Shown here: piece after piece, positions 22,990 to 34,900 of the stretch
How positions within the stretch are numbered: the stretch's first letter is position 1
How the letters are laid out: each line of letters begins with the position of its first letter
Assembly (NCBI GenBank): GCA_026826555.1
Contig: JAKSZT010038599.1
Location: 1,493,470-1,557,469, forward strand
Direction: 5' to 3'
DNA: 64,000 bases
Source: Tolypeutes matacus
Taxonomy: Eukaryota; Chordata; Mammalia; Cingulata; Chlamyphoridae
The notes under the pieces: model-generated
Database searches by the model: none
What the model was told of the DNA's origin: nothing
Seen by the model: the letters and a program-made list of their open reading frames with translations, nothing else
Program-made: the position numbers and the translations under genes

Positions 22990-23226
22990 ATTACAAATAA
23001 TAATAACTAACATTTGCATAGTGCTTTTTAGGTCCAGGGTGCTATTTTAAATCTTTATTTAAATAAGGTAGAGTTTGTGTCCACGTTTTACAGGTGAGGA
23101 ACTGAGAAACAGAGAGGTTACAAACATTCTCAAAGTCACACAGAGAATGGTGGAGCTGGGATTCGAAGCCAGGCATTCTGTCTCCAGACTGCATGTTCTT
23201 AGCCATTTTACCACACTTCCACAAAG
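22990..23226 (-). repeat. MIR SINE, nearly full length
   Basis: The plus strand shows TAATAATAACTAACATTTGC, GTTTTACAGGTGAGGAACTG, AGAGAGGTTACAAAC, CAAAGTCACACAGAGAATGG, GAGCTGGGATTCGAAGCCAG and GTTCTTAGCCATTTTACC, the complete reverse complement of MIR in order. The GGATTCGAAGCC part is the reverse complement of the tRNA-type B box. Confidence 0.9.
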
Positions 23227-24344
23227 CATACCTAAAATGGAATTTTTAAAAAATGAACTAATCAGGTCATGCATTGATTATCTAACAAATGCCAAGTTCT
23301 GCACCGGGTGCTGGAAAAAGGTGGTAAGACAAATGTTTCCTTATAGAGGGGAAGAACTCTTCCCCTGAAACCTGCCCATTGTCCCACTCTCTTCCTTATT
23401 ATAGTAAATAGTTCAGCCATACTCTCAAGTGCTTAAAGAAGATTCCTTGGTGGGGGGGGGGATTCATTCTTAAATAATCCTAAATCAATTTTTAAATTTT
23501 TAATCAATTTTTAAAAAGAGTAAATATAAAAGATTAATCCAATGCAAAAGTATTTGAATACACCCAATAAAGATAGTGGAGTGAAGCTTTGAAGAACCAG
23601 GACAAACAGGCATAAATATCTTTCTCAAAGCTCTAGAAAAAGTTAAAGGATAGCAGTAACAGGGCAAGCACTGAATTAAGAATAAGGCAACTTAACAGTG
23701 GTAGAATTTCATGGTTCCCTTCATTGGCTCAGTGTACAGCTGGCCCATGATCCCAGTGTGAGTACCTCATCCTGATTTTGGAGGGAGCAGAGCCATGTAT
23801 GTCTGGCCCAGTCTGTCTGGCAGTGGCCTGAGGAAGTGAAGCAGGACAATTCTTTCAGGCTTAGAAAAGGAGTCAAGTCGTGAATGCCTGGGGCAAGGGA
23901 TTGCTAATTGTAGGATGTAAAGTTCAGTGCCTGGAACTGTGAGGAAACTGTTTCCTAGAGGAAACATTCATATCTGTATAAAATGTGGAATTCCTAGAGA
24001 CACATGTGCATGCCCATGAAAAGATACCTGCAGAGAAAGAAACTGGGAGATCCCTGTGCTTTGCCTTCAAACTGTTCTCTAAAGTCTTTGTAAGGAATAG
24101 CTCTGAAGGAAAGCCCTCATACAGGTTAATCTGCAAAGACTGGGAAAATGATGTATTTTTCCCTTTTTTTTTTTCTTTTTTCAATAGAGCCTGGTATTCA
24201 AGGAAATCTTTGCCATAACACTAGCTGGATACAAGCTTAAGGAACAGATACCTCAGAGTATAAATTCAAGTGATGACACATTAAAATATCAAAATGTCCA
24301 CATATCATTAAAAGATGACAAACATAAAAAAAAAAAAAAACAAA
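23227..24344. other. Unassigned intergenic DNA
   Basis: Contains a G run at about 23,451-23,461 and A-rich tracts at 24,325-24,352. Several 65-115-codon frames on both strands lack any family resemblance. Confidence 0.4.
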
Positions 24345-25316
24345 AAAAAAACAGAAAGTGGTAGCCCAAGCAAAAGAGAAGGATAAAGTCCTAGGAAGCA
24401 TCAATGAGGAGAATCAAATATGAGACATAAAAGACAAAGATTTTCAAAAAGGATCCTAAATATGCTCAAATAGCTTAAGGAAGTCATGGACAAAAGACTA
24501 AAGAAATTAGAAAAATGATAGATGAACACCAAAAAAATTTTAATATAGACATGGAAAATATGAAAAGGAACCAGAGTTGAAAATGACAGTTACAGAAATT
24601 GAAAATTTCCTGGAGGGGTACAAAAGCAAAACATAGCCAGCAGAAGAAAGAATCAGTGAACTTGAGGATGAGGATTGAAATCATCCTGTCTGGGAAGTAG
24701 AAAGAGGAAGGAATGAGGAAAAGTGAAAAGAGCCTGAAGACACTGTGGGAAAACCACCAAGCATACCAATATACACATTGTGGGAGACCCAGAAAGAGAA
24801 GAAAGAAAGGGTAGGAGAAATTTTGCAAAGAAATAATGTCTGAAAACTTCCCAATTTAATTAAAGTTATGAATATACAAATCCAAGAGGCTTAATAAACC
24901 CCAAAGAATTTAAACTTAAATAGACCCACACCATGCCATGTAATAAACAGTTGAATGCCAAAGAAAAAGAGATAATTCTAAAAGTTGCAAGAGAGAAGCA
25001 ACATGTAGCATACAAAGGAACTTTAATTAGATTAAGCACTGTTTTCTCATCAGAAATAACAGATGCAAAAAGGCAGTTGGATGACTTATTTAAAGAGGTG
25101 AAAACAAAAGATTGTCAAACAAGTGTTCTATATTTGACAAAATTGTCTCTCAAAAATGAGGGAAAATATAAGACAGTCCAAATTTTTTTAAAAACTGAGA
25201 GAGCTCATCACCAGCCTTAGAAGAGATGTTAAAGAGTGTTCTGTAGGTTGAAATGAAAGAACAATAAACCATAGATTGAGGTTTTGGAAAAAAACAAAGA
25301 TTTCCAGAATGGGTAA
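24345..25316 (+). mobile_element. HAL1/L1-like ORF1 region, 5' part
   Basis: Sequence such as GAGAAGCAACATGTAGCATAC, GCAAAAAGGCAGTTGGATGAC, AAGAGGTGAAAACAAAAGATTG and ACTGAGAGAGCTCATCACCAG … AGATGTTAAAGAGTGTTCTG follows the coiled-coil/linker region I know from HAL1 (half-LINE) and old L1 elements. One frame (24,933-25,220) is still open for 95 codons, including KREKQHVAYKGTLIRLS-like residues. No ORF2 follows. The element continues after an LTR inserted at 25,317. Confidence 0.6.
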
Positions 25317-25777
25317 TATTTTAGTTACCTAAGCTGCTCAAATGAATACTAGGAAATGGGTTGGCCTAAACAATATGAATTTCTTAGCTTATGGGTTTGA
25401 TGCTAAAAGAAAGTCCAAATCAAGACATCATCAAGGCAATGCTTCCTTCCTGAAGACTGGCATTCTGGGGCTGGCTGCTGGCAATCCTTGATTCATCTGC
25501 CACATAACAAGACACATGGTATCCTGGTCTCTCTCTTCTCTTCCTGGTTCTATGTCCAGCCTATTGCTTCCTGTGGCTTTCTTTCTGTCTGAATTTCATT
25601 CTGCTTATAAAGGACTCCAGGAATAGGCTTAAGACACATCCTAATTGAGGAGGACCATACCTTCTTAACTGAAGTAACCTCATGAAAATTTCCTACTTAC
25701 AGTGGGTTCACATCTGTATAATGGATTAAATTTAAGAACATGTTTGTCTTGGGTACAAACAACTTCAAACTACCACA
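25317..25777 (-). mobile_element. Solo MaLR/ERVL-type LTR with 5-bp target duplication
   Basis: GGTAA flanks both sides (25,312-25,316 and 25,778-25,782). The 461-bp insert begins TATTTTAGTTACCTAAGC and ends CAAACTACCACA, so its minus-strand start is TGTGGTAG. A 5-bp duplication is standard for ERVL/MaLR integration. It shares AAAGTCCAAATCAAGACATCATCAAGG-type sequence with the split LTR at 4,617/7,011. It interrupts the HAL1-like element, so it is younger than that element. Confidence 0.85.
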
Positions 25778-26332
25778 GGTAATAATAAGGTAACATTAAA
25801 TGCCAGTACTATTGTAATTTTTGTTTGTAACTCCACTTTTTTACTTCCTACAGTATCTAAAAGTCAAAGCATAAAATATGTTAAATCAGTGGTTTTTGAC
25901 TCATAATTAATAAACATGTATTGGTGACAAGAACTATATAAACTTGGGAACATGGAGGTGTATAGGATCACAGTTTGTATACACTTTTGAGGTTAATATC
26001 AAAAAAGGAGATTGTTATAGATTCAGGATATTAAATTTAAGTCCCATGATAACTATAAAGAAAGTACCAAAGCATATGCAAGCTTATAGAGACAGAAGGA
26101 AGAGTTCAGACTGCTAGGGGTGGGAGTCAGGGGGAATGGGAATTTAATGCATAATGGGAAAAGGTTTTTATTTGGGGAGATGGGAATATTTTAGACATGG
26201 ACTGTGGTAGGAATACTGTGACACTGTGAATGTGATTAACCACACTGCATGGTATGCTTGGGAGTGAATGAGAAGGGAAGTGTCTTTTTTATATGTTCCC
26301 ACAATTAAAAAAAAAAAAAAAGAGAAAAAAGA
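25778..26332 (+). mobile_element. HAL1/L1-like element, continuation with 3' end
   Basis: After the LTR, GCCAGTACTATTGTAATTTT … TTTGTAACTCCACTTTTTTAC and GTCCCATGATAACTATAAAG continue the HAL1/L1 consensus that I recall following the ORF1 block. The end GTGAATGTGATTAACC … CACTGCATGGTATGCTTGG … CCCACAATTAAAAAAAAA is a typical L1 3' end with an A-tail at 26,306-26,330. Confidence 0.6.
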
Positions 26333-26678
26333 AATAATTGCTATTAAAGAGACATTGACAATTAATTGCATTATTGCAATACATGACCCTGGTCCATATC
26401 TAACAAGAGAAGAGAAAAGGCTCAAATGACATTTTTGGGACATATGAAAAATGTGGAATGTTAAAATTATTGAAGTTGATAACTGCATTTAAGGTGGTTA
26501 AAAAGTGAATATACTTGTTCTTAGGAAATATTCATGACAGTATTAAATATTGAAGGAACATGTTGTATACAACTTACACTCAAGTGTTCAAAAAGGGATT
26601 GGTAAATAGACAGATAGATTTATTGATGATAGATAGATTGATGGATAGAGGATAGATAGAATGATACAGCAAATGTGG
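26333..26678 (+). mobile_element. Second L1 3'-UTR fragment, 5' piece
   Basis: GACCCTGGTCCATATC, TTTTTGGGACATATG, TGTTCTTAGGAAATATTC and a GATA-rich run at 26,612-26,665 ending ACAGCAAATGTGG follow the L1M-type 3'UTR I know from other mammals. It breaks at an LTR inserted at 26,679 and resumes at 27,369. Confidence 0.65.
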
Positions 26679-27368
26679 TATATTAGTCTGCCAAAGGGCT
26701 CCTGATGCAAAGTACCAGAAATCTGTTGGCTTTTATAAAGAGCATTTATCTGGGGTAAATCTTACAGTTCCCAGGTCATGAAAAGTCCAACTAGAGGCAT
26801 TATCAGAGATGCTTTCTCACCAAAATCAGCTACTCTTGATCCTGGTGTGTTGCCACATGGTGAAGCAAAATGGCTGCCTATCTCTGCCCAGGCTTCTCCT
26901 TCCCCTCTGGGCTTCCTCTCATGCATAGCTGCTTTGCTTCTTCCTGATTTCAGCTGCAGGCTGTTATAGGGCTTGTATCTTAGGGCTTCCTATAATAGTC
27001 TTGGCTGTTCCACTTTCTTCCCAAGGTCAGTTGTAAGCTATCAGGCAAATGACTCCTCTCTCCCTGGGGCCTCAGTCATTTGAGCCTTCTTTTTGTCACA
27101 AGGCAGCATCGAAAATGATGCTCTCTTCCTGTGTCTGTATGAGTGTCCGCTTATATAAGATACAACAAAAGTGTGGGGACTCAACCTGAGTCATGCCCAT
27201 TGACATAGTTGAATCAAAAGCCCAAAGCAATCTTTTCAAATAATCTAATCAAAGGTCCCTCAGCTGAAATTAATATCATCAAAGGTTATCACATCCAGAG
27301 GAGTAGATTAGTTTACAAACATAATCTTTCTCTTTTGGGGACTCTTAAAATAATCTGAAATGGCTGCA
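26679..27368 (-). mobile_element. Solo ERVL/MaLR-type LTR with perfect 5-bp target duplication
   Basis: TGTGG occurs at 26,674-26,678 and 27,369-27,373. The 690-bp insert starts TATATTAGTCTGCCAAAGGG and ends GAAATGGCTGCA; the host L1 reads CAAATGTGG | CAAAATGTTAATG across it. The first 80 bp match the LTR at 27,869 closely (CTGATGCAAA.TACCAGAAATCTGTT). Minus orientation is inferred from that end, which corresponds to the 3' terminus in MaLR LTRs. A frame at 26,778-26,969 is chance. Confidence 0.85.
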
Positions 27369-27520
27369 TGTGGCAAAATGTTAATGTTGGTGGATCTGGG
27401 TATCTGCAGGGGTGGGGTTAAGTTGGTGTTCTCTGTATGCGGTTTATATTATTTGTATTATTTTTGTAACAGTTTTGTAAGTTTTAACTTATTTCAAAAT
27501 AAAAAGCTTTTTTAAAGAGC
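27369..27520 (+). mobile_element. Second L1 3' end, 3' piece
   Basis: CAAAATGTTAATGTTGGTGG … TAAGTTTTAACTTATTTC … AAAATAAAAAGC is the classic L1 3' terminus with an AATAAA signal at about 27,498. It continues the fragment ending at 26,678. Confidence 0.8.
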
Positions 27521-27868
27521 TGTTGAACACAATTTGCATTAAATCAGCAGCCTATGAAACAAGTAATGCCTGCAAATACTTTATATTTTGACTGTACATT
27601 CTTTAAAACTATTTTGATGCCTTGTAACCTCCAATTTGCTAAACACTCTTTCACTTTTTATAGTACGAAGTTCTTGGTCTTTGACGCATATAAGTTTTTT
27701 ATTCTTCCACAAAACTTTGGTTCTCTTGCATTCATAAAAAAAAAAAAAATTAAGATACATTCATATATTCATCTGCTTTCAAGATGTAATAATGTGACTA
27801 TCTCTTTCTTCCAGTTTACTTGAATATCAAGGGATGTTCATTGTAGTAAAAATACTTCTAATCTAGGG
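27521..27868. other. Unassigned AT-rich DNA
   Basis: About 350 bp between the L1 end and the next LTR, including an A run at about 27,737-27,750. The 89-codon frame at 27,554-27,823 resembles no family I know. Confidence 0.4.
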
Positions 27869-28518
27869 TGTATTAGTCAGCCAAAGGGGTGCTGATGCAA
27901 AATACCAGAAATCTGTTAGCTTTTATAAAGGGTATTTATTCGGGGTAGAAGCTCACAGTTACCAGGCCATAAAGCACAAGTTACTTCCCTCACCAAAGTC
28001 TATTGCCATGTGTTTGAGCAAGATGGCTGCCTATGTCTGCAAAGGTTCAGGTTTCCTGGGTCCTATCTTCCCTGGCTTGCTTGTCTCTGGGCTCAGCTCC
28101 TCTGATATCTCCACAAGGTCAGATGTAGACTAAGAGGCTCTGTAGGTTTTGCCTCTCTCCATGAAGGCCAGCTGTAGACTATCAGGTGAATGACTCTCTC
28201 TCTCTCCCCAGGCTTCTGCTGTGTCTAAGAGCCATCTCTCTTCCTCTGTGTTCTTCTCCTGTGTGTTCACTTCCCAGTCTCCAGCTCAAAACTCAGCATC
28301 AGAACTCCTTTACCATGTCTTTTATCTGTGAGTCCCCACCCACCAAGGGGCAGGGACTCAATGCTTTACTGATGTGGCCCAATCAAAGCCCTAATCATAA
28401 TTTAATTAAGTAAACCTCTTTATCCAATATAATCTAATATGCCCAAGGGAAAAGACCTACTCACAAACAAAATCCAATATCTATTTTTGGAATTCATAAA
28501 CCATATCAAACTGCTACA
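27869..28518 (-). mobile_element. Solo ERVL/MaLR-type LTR, sister of the 26.7-kb copy
   Basis: It runs from TGTATTAGTCAGCCAAAGGG to CAAACTGCTACA (650 bp, TG…CA). Flanks are TAGGG (27,864-27,868) and TGGGG (28,519-28,523), a 5-bp duplication with one mismatch. The first part is nearly the same as the LTR at 26,679; the middle differs. Several short frames inside are incidental. Confidence 0.8.
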
Positions 28519-31500
28519 TGGGGATATAAAATTAGTTTTTAAGTAAATATACTATACATTGAACAAATTATAAATATATTCAAACTTAGATCATAACTAA
28601 TGAGTTAATTCCTATAAATACTTAAGAATTGGAGGTTATCACTTGACAAAATTTACAATAATCTGAATCTTTTCTAGTTTTTACTATTCAGATTAGTCAC
28701 AATGGATTATGATACTAAAATGCAGCTAGAGTTCTAAGATTTACTAAATGTAGAAATGAAATATACAAAGTATATTTTTATTAATCAAAATAAGTCTATC
28801 ATTCCAAAATGTGCTCTTATAGATATTTTATTCCTGGGGTCAATATACAAGAACCTGCCATTGTTATTACCTCAAACATAAATTGATGTCCAAAGAAATC
28901 GATTTTAACACAAAGTTGCTTAAAATCGGTTGTTTATACAAACATTTGGACTGAAGATATTCAGTGCCTTTCTCTGAATAAACCTTAAGATATTTTTTCT
29001 TGATATTTGCCAATTTAGTCTATGAATAATGGTTTGTCACTTTCTGCTTTTTTCTAATAAATATAAAATAGTGGCAAGTAACCAATTATAGGACAGATTT
29101 TAAGTTTTCTGCTTTAAAGAATGTATTAAAATCATGGAAACCTTATGGGTTTTATTTGAAATAAATTGCTTTAACTAGGACACTACAGAGAGAAGACTAT
29201 TTAGAATAAACCACAATGAAAGCAACAACAGCAAAAACCTCCAGTAATGCAGCCGTCAGGCAGAACCTGTTGCTGTTGTCCTGGCCTACTGATAGACTGC
29301 ATTGTGTCACAGATCAAAGGCATTTGACATCATGTGCCCACATTTCATGACTGATGAACAAAAGAGTTATTTTGGCAGCTGTGTTGTTGATACATAGATT
29401 TTTTTCTTGTTTAGTTCCTCATTTCATATTTCTATAGCATATCCTTAATTAGCTTTGAGATATTAGACTGCTGTCATTAATGGTAGTTGTTGCAGATGTG
29501 GCTCTCTCTTGACCACACAGCATATGGCCACAAGTGCTGCCTCAGGCTTGCCTTTACCCCTGTGGCCTGATAGCTCTATATTTCAAGTGTCAGCATAGCT
29601 TCTGACTCATCTCTTACAGCCTGCTGCGAAACATAACTATTAACTTGGTGATTTAGTTTCCCCCAATGGCTTTTCCTTAGAAAATCATGACTCAAGTTTG
29701 AAATTGAAACTAGGTGTTTTCCAGATAAGACGCTTTAAAATTCTTTTATATAGCCCCCTATGGTTCAAATATAAGCAATGATAGATAAAATATGAAACAG
29801 AAAACTGGACAAATAAAACAAGACCCCAAACAAAGATAAATATCTTTATGCACTAGAAATGAAAGAGAGGTGAAGCTGCGGTACTTCTGGGCTTAGGGTC
29901 CAGGAGTAAGCAGTGGTAGCTCAGAATTTGACATCTGCAGAGTAAAGGAAATACAGTTTGTTCAAATAAGATAGTAGAAGTGAGCCATATGAGGTATTGG
30001 CAGAGGCTAGGCATGTCTTTACATTGTGAAAAAAAAAAAATAGTCTGAAGAATAAAATTAAATAAAACATTGTTTGCAGTTATCTAATACTACAGGTTTT
30101 AGCAAACTAGTGGCCCAGGAAAGTAGGAAGGCCTTTTCACAGCCACATTACCATGATGTGAACTAAGCTGCCCACTGCTTTTTTAATTGGGTCTGCATTA
30201 TCTCCAATGCGACTGTTAGACAGGAATGGGGAATGCCATTGTAAGACCCGGATCTAGAATGGCAGAGGGGGCTTAAGACTTTTTTTGCCCATGAAGTGCT
30301 GATTACAGAAGGATAAAAGGAAAGGAAAAAAATAAAACACAAAATTAAAACAGATAAATAGAAATAATTCGAGAAAGCAAGTTCAAAACATTGAAACCTT
30401 CATTGTTTAGAAAAGTAGTAAACAATTTTGACAATATGAACATGGAATCATTCTTAATGAAAGGAAATTTATGGAAATTTTTCAAGGACTTCAGAATAAT
30501 TATCTCTAATATGCTCAGCCAAATATGTGAAGGAATGATTGCATGAATAAAGGAGCAATGAATTATAAAACAAAATAAAATTGGCATACATTTTTAAAAG
30601 ATACTATGAAATCAAAAATAGAGTATGAGATAAAGTCATTAGAATAGAAGAAGTTCACTTATATGGAGTCTAGTCTGGAGCAAACATAAATTAATAGGTA
30701 ATTTGTGACTTAATGCTACTGAGGAAATTACTGAGAAGTCAGTACATATCAAGGAGCTACAAATATATAATGAGAACTTATAATAAACACAAATTAATAA
30801 GAGGAGCACAAATGCATAATTAATACCTTTTGAAAGTTGATTCCAATACCATAAACATCATCTTTTGAACCATTGGTCATACATTTACTACACTACTGGA
30901 AACAACATACTGGAGGAAGATGGTGGTGTCAGGAATACCAAGGAAAGGAATTACTTCCGCTTAATTCTGATTCATCTATGAGAACCTGTAAAGGAGGGGA
31001 GAGGAAGGGAGAAAAATGCGATTGTTTCCTGGAACTCAGAGGAACCAAGATTACATTCCCTTTTTACCTCTCTGAATTAGAGGGAAGAAAAGTTTATGTA
31101 GTTGAATATCAGTTGGACCTAAATATTATTAATGTCAATGCTACTTTTAACGTGTAAATAAAGCCCAAAACTTAATGAAGACTATATCTATATAATGGTT
31201 GTCAAGGTTAACTGTGATGCAGAATCATATGGAGGTATCGTAAAAACAAAATTTTGATTCAGTAGATGAGGGGAAAAGAATTTGTATTTCTGCAAGTTAC
31301 TGTTAATTCTCCTTGTCCAGGGACTTTCAAAACCACTGGTCCAATCTATTCCCCAAACTTAGTGTTGTGGGAAACCTATATTTACCAATGTATATTCAGG
31401 GACTGCTCTTTTGGAAATAATGCATCTCCCATAACCAACTAATTTGGTGGTGATCGCTTTACTTCCTATCTCTTGTAAATACGGGAAATATCTGAGAGTT

Positions 31501-31519
31501 CCGGGTTGGATAGTTGGCG
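28519..31519. other. Unassigned intergenic DNA with a GC-richer island
   Basis: AT-rich sequence with no recognisable repeat. The stretch 29,215-29,720 is richer in GC, includes blocks such as TGATAGACTGCATTGTGTCACAG, and shows none of the repeat phrases found elsewhere; it could be a conserved non-coding element but nothing here proves it. A 94-codon frame (30,873-31,157) has an unbiased composition but no recognisable domain. Confidence 0.4.
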
Positions 31520-31924
31520 TGATGGTTGGTGTGTCAGCTTGGCTAGGTGATAGTATCCAGTTATTTGACCAAACACTGGCATGGTTGTTACTATGAAGGT
31601 ATTTTGTAAAGGTGATTAGCGTATACAATCAGTTGACTTTAAGTAAAGAAGATTACTCTCAATAATGTGGATGGGCCTGATATTATCATTTGGAGGTTTT
31701 AATAGTCAAAACAGAGTTCCAAGACTCTGACAAAAGACTTTAATATCACTTCTCCAAGAATTTATAGCCTCTGTTCTGCCCAATGGAATTCAGACTTGCC
31801 AGCACCTACAATCATGTGAACCAACACTTTAAAATGAATTGCTTTATTGCACACACACACACACACACACACACATGCTTATTTCCTATTGCTTCTGTTT
31901 CTCTGGAGAACCCTGACTAATACA
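31520..31924 (+). mobile_element. Solo MLT2-like ERVL LTR
   Basis: The start TGATGGTTGGTGTGTCAGCTTGG, the middle AATAATGTGGATGGGCCTGA and the end CTTCTGTTTCTCTGGAGAACCC … TGACTAATACA are the diagnostic blocks of MLT2-type LTRs (405 bp). A (CA)n run at 31,851-31,875 lies where AT/CA-rich expansions are common in this family. Flanks GTTGG (31,513-31,517) and GTTAG (31,925-31,929) may be the remnant of a 5-bp duplication. It shares its end with the LTR at 2,820-3,270. Confidence 0.85.
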
Positions 31925-34900
31925 GTTAGCAATTTGTTGAGTTATTTGGTTCAATGAGTTTTAATGGGCACCCTTCCATTTATTTCCTCTCCTTCTCCAA
32001 ACTTGATTCATTTCACACAGAACCTGAATTAGGTTGTTTATGAATAAATTTTGAAAGATGTTTATGATTTATTTTGGGGAACCTAGCATAGATTTTCTTT
32101 AAAAATATTAAAAGCTTAAAAATTTCACTTCATATATTTTTTTCTTTCTTTGCTCTTCCTACCTTGGTAACTTGTCTTTTTCCGAAAATTTGATGAATTG
32201 TCATGTGAATAATGTAGCTCATTTGGCCAAAAGGATGGAAGTCACAAGGAAGTAAATAAGAAAGAAGAGAAAGTATTAGTTACATTTTAGTGAGTTGCCA
32301 TCACTGAAATAGTGTGAGCATGGAGATAGGACTACTTATGGCTGGATGTTCAGTTAATGACCTAATTAACTGATTCTGCCTTTAAAGGCTATTTTAAAGA
32401 GAAAATTTTAAGTGTTATCTGCCTGTCATTCATGGAAGATTTGCTTAAATTTCCATTAAATCACATATGGAGAATTTTTTAAAAAAGAGTCATTAAAAAT
32501 GCACCATTAAGGCAACTCTCAGAATAGGCTTATTGTTAGTGAACTATGTTTCCCCGAAACCAGGTGTCTGCCACATAGTAAATTTTTAAAAAACAATTAT
32601 TCTCTACCCCATAACTTAAAGACACTTTGGGCCAATAGAATAGATGGTTATTTATACTTCCACTGAACAATTGATATTTCTGGGGTCTTCTTTTTCTTTT
32701 AATCCTGTAATATCTTTCCATTGTAAAAACTCAATAGGTTTTTTTCTATATACACAATCAGAAATAGAACCTCCCTTTAAAGAAATATCATAAAATAAGT
32801 TGACTTATTTGCTTTATACTGCATCATGATAAGTTCATTGCCAACTAAAAAACACTACACATCTTAAGATTATAGATGTCACTGTGTAAATCATGTATTC
32901 TTTTGGTGCAGAGTGTCATATATTTGAGCAATAAAGAGAAGGGAGGATGGCAACTTAAAATGAGCAAACCTCAATAGATGTATACATGTGAATACACATA
33001 CACACACACAGATACAAAGGTCTCCAACAATAGACCAGGTAAAATAATTTTACCTGCGCCCAGAGAACTTTTTATTTAAACCAAGTACATTCAATACTCT
33101 CTACCAATTGTCAATTACAGAAGTTTTGGCCCTAGACCATTACAGAAGTTTTGCCCCTAGACCATTATTCAAAAAATAACAGGTACGTTTTGAAATCATC
33201 ATAGAGCCTATAGGGAAAAAAACACAAAAAAAAACTGTATTCTAAGATTATGGGAATGCTATCATTAACTAAATATCCAAAATACCTGATAACAATGTGG
33301 CTGAAAAAAGCATGTTTTTTGTAAAGTAACAAAATTTATATTTGGAGGAGAGTTTTTCAATCTTTTGTTTTTTATACCCTCCATATATTTACGTTGGTGA
33401 TTTTTGGGGGAATGAAAAATTAAGAGCAATATCTAAGGTGAATGCTGCAGGAAATGAAGAAAGCAACCACAGGAGAAGAAATTAATCCATAGCTGAACAA
33501 ACTGAATAGAAGGAACTTTGATTCAGATGTCTTGAAGAAACTTAAACAAACTCCTACCCCGATGTACATATCATTACCAAGTGTAAATTATTATAGATAT
33601 TAGGGAAAGCATTGGGTTTTAATTTATTCAGGATATGGTTTTGCTCAAATTTCACTTGATTTTTAAAAGGAGAGGGACTTGTATTATGTTTTATATCTTT
33701 ATCTGCCATCCTCTAAATTTATAAACATCCCTTAATTTAAAGTAGCATATATCATGATTTTTTTGGTATTTATTGACATGAACATATAGAATACCTTCTA
33801 AATATTTGAAATGAAAGCAACTCTGATTAAATGAATTTAAATATAGATGATAAATGAGGATATCAAATATATTCAGAATTAAGAAAGATTTATATAAATT
33901 ATTAAAATTATTTTGTTGGTCCAAATAGTCACAGCTGAAAAATAAGGACATCACTCAGCAATCATTTTATTTTAAACTTTGGTACAATGTGACTGTAGTT
34001 TGCATTCAGTAAAGAAAAACTAAATTTCTACCAAACTTAATGAAAATGATTAGGCATCATATGTGTATATGTGATAATCTATGCTGTATTTATGTTGTGT
34101 CATAACAGAGAATAGACACTTTAAGAAATATTAAAAGAGTCTATTAAAGAATGTCAAGAAATGGTAAAAACATGATGATTCTAGGAATATTCTCTTATTT
34201 GTAGGAATAAGATATCTATGTTACATATTCTATCAGGAACTTTAGAAAGGAGTGTTACAACTTCTCAGAAGCAATCAACTCTAATATTTTGGATAACAGT
34301 CATTTAATCATCTTTGAAATACTTCAAAGGACTGCATTATCTGAAAATAAATAGAATTACAAAGGAATCTAATATCTTCCTTTGCCTATAAACAACCATG
34401 TGGAGGATATGTGGAAGATCAAAAAATGAAAGATTAATTGAACATCTCATAAACAATTAGTCAAATGGGATTAAATTACCATACTTAAATGAAAATAGAT
34501 ATTGTATGAAAAACAATGTATGAACCCATCATGGAGATTAACTCCTTATTCAAAATAGTTCAATGGGGATATTATGAATCTAAGCTGATAAGAGTTCTTT
34601 AAGGTTGAGAAAATTATCTGCCTTGGAGATGGAAGGATATTTGAGAAGATGACGCTGTGGGAGATGGTTTTGTCACACACATTTCAAGTTTAAAAAGTTG
34701 CAGAACTAATCATCTTCTTGATTCTCATACATAGAGACAGAAAAGGAAAATTTCCCATGTATGCATCTCCTTCCTAAATGGTTTTGGCCATAGGATTATG
34801 GATTATACTTTCAAAGTACTATTTTAGAGTGTACCACATTCACCACTGTGTTCCCAGTGCTTAGAAGAATCAGTGGCACAGGACAGACTATCAATCAATG

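Noticed and set aside
23042..23274. Short minus-strand frames considered as an exon
   Set aside because: They coincide with a MIR and carry its tRNA-derived B-box sequence.
26679..28518. The two LTRs considered as the ends of one provirus
   Set aside because: Each has its own target duplication and L1 3'-end sequence lies between them, not retroviral internal sequence.
30873..31157. 94-codon frame with ordinary amino acid composition
   Set aside because: No family resemblance, no splice or promoter context, single frame in AT-rich DNA; not enough to call a gene.
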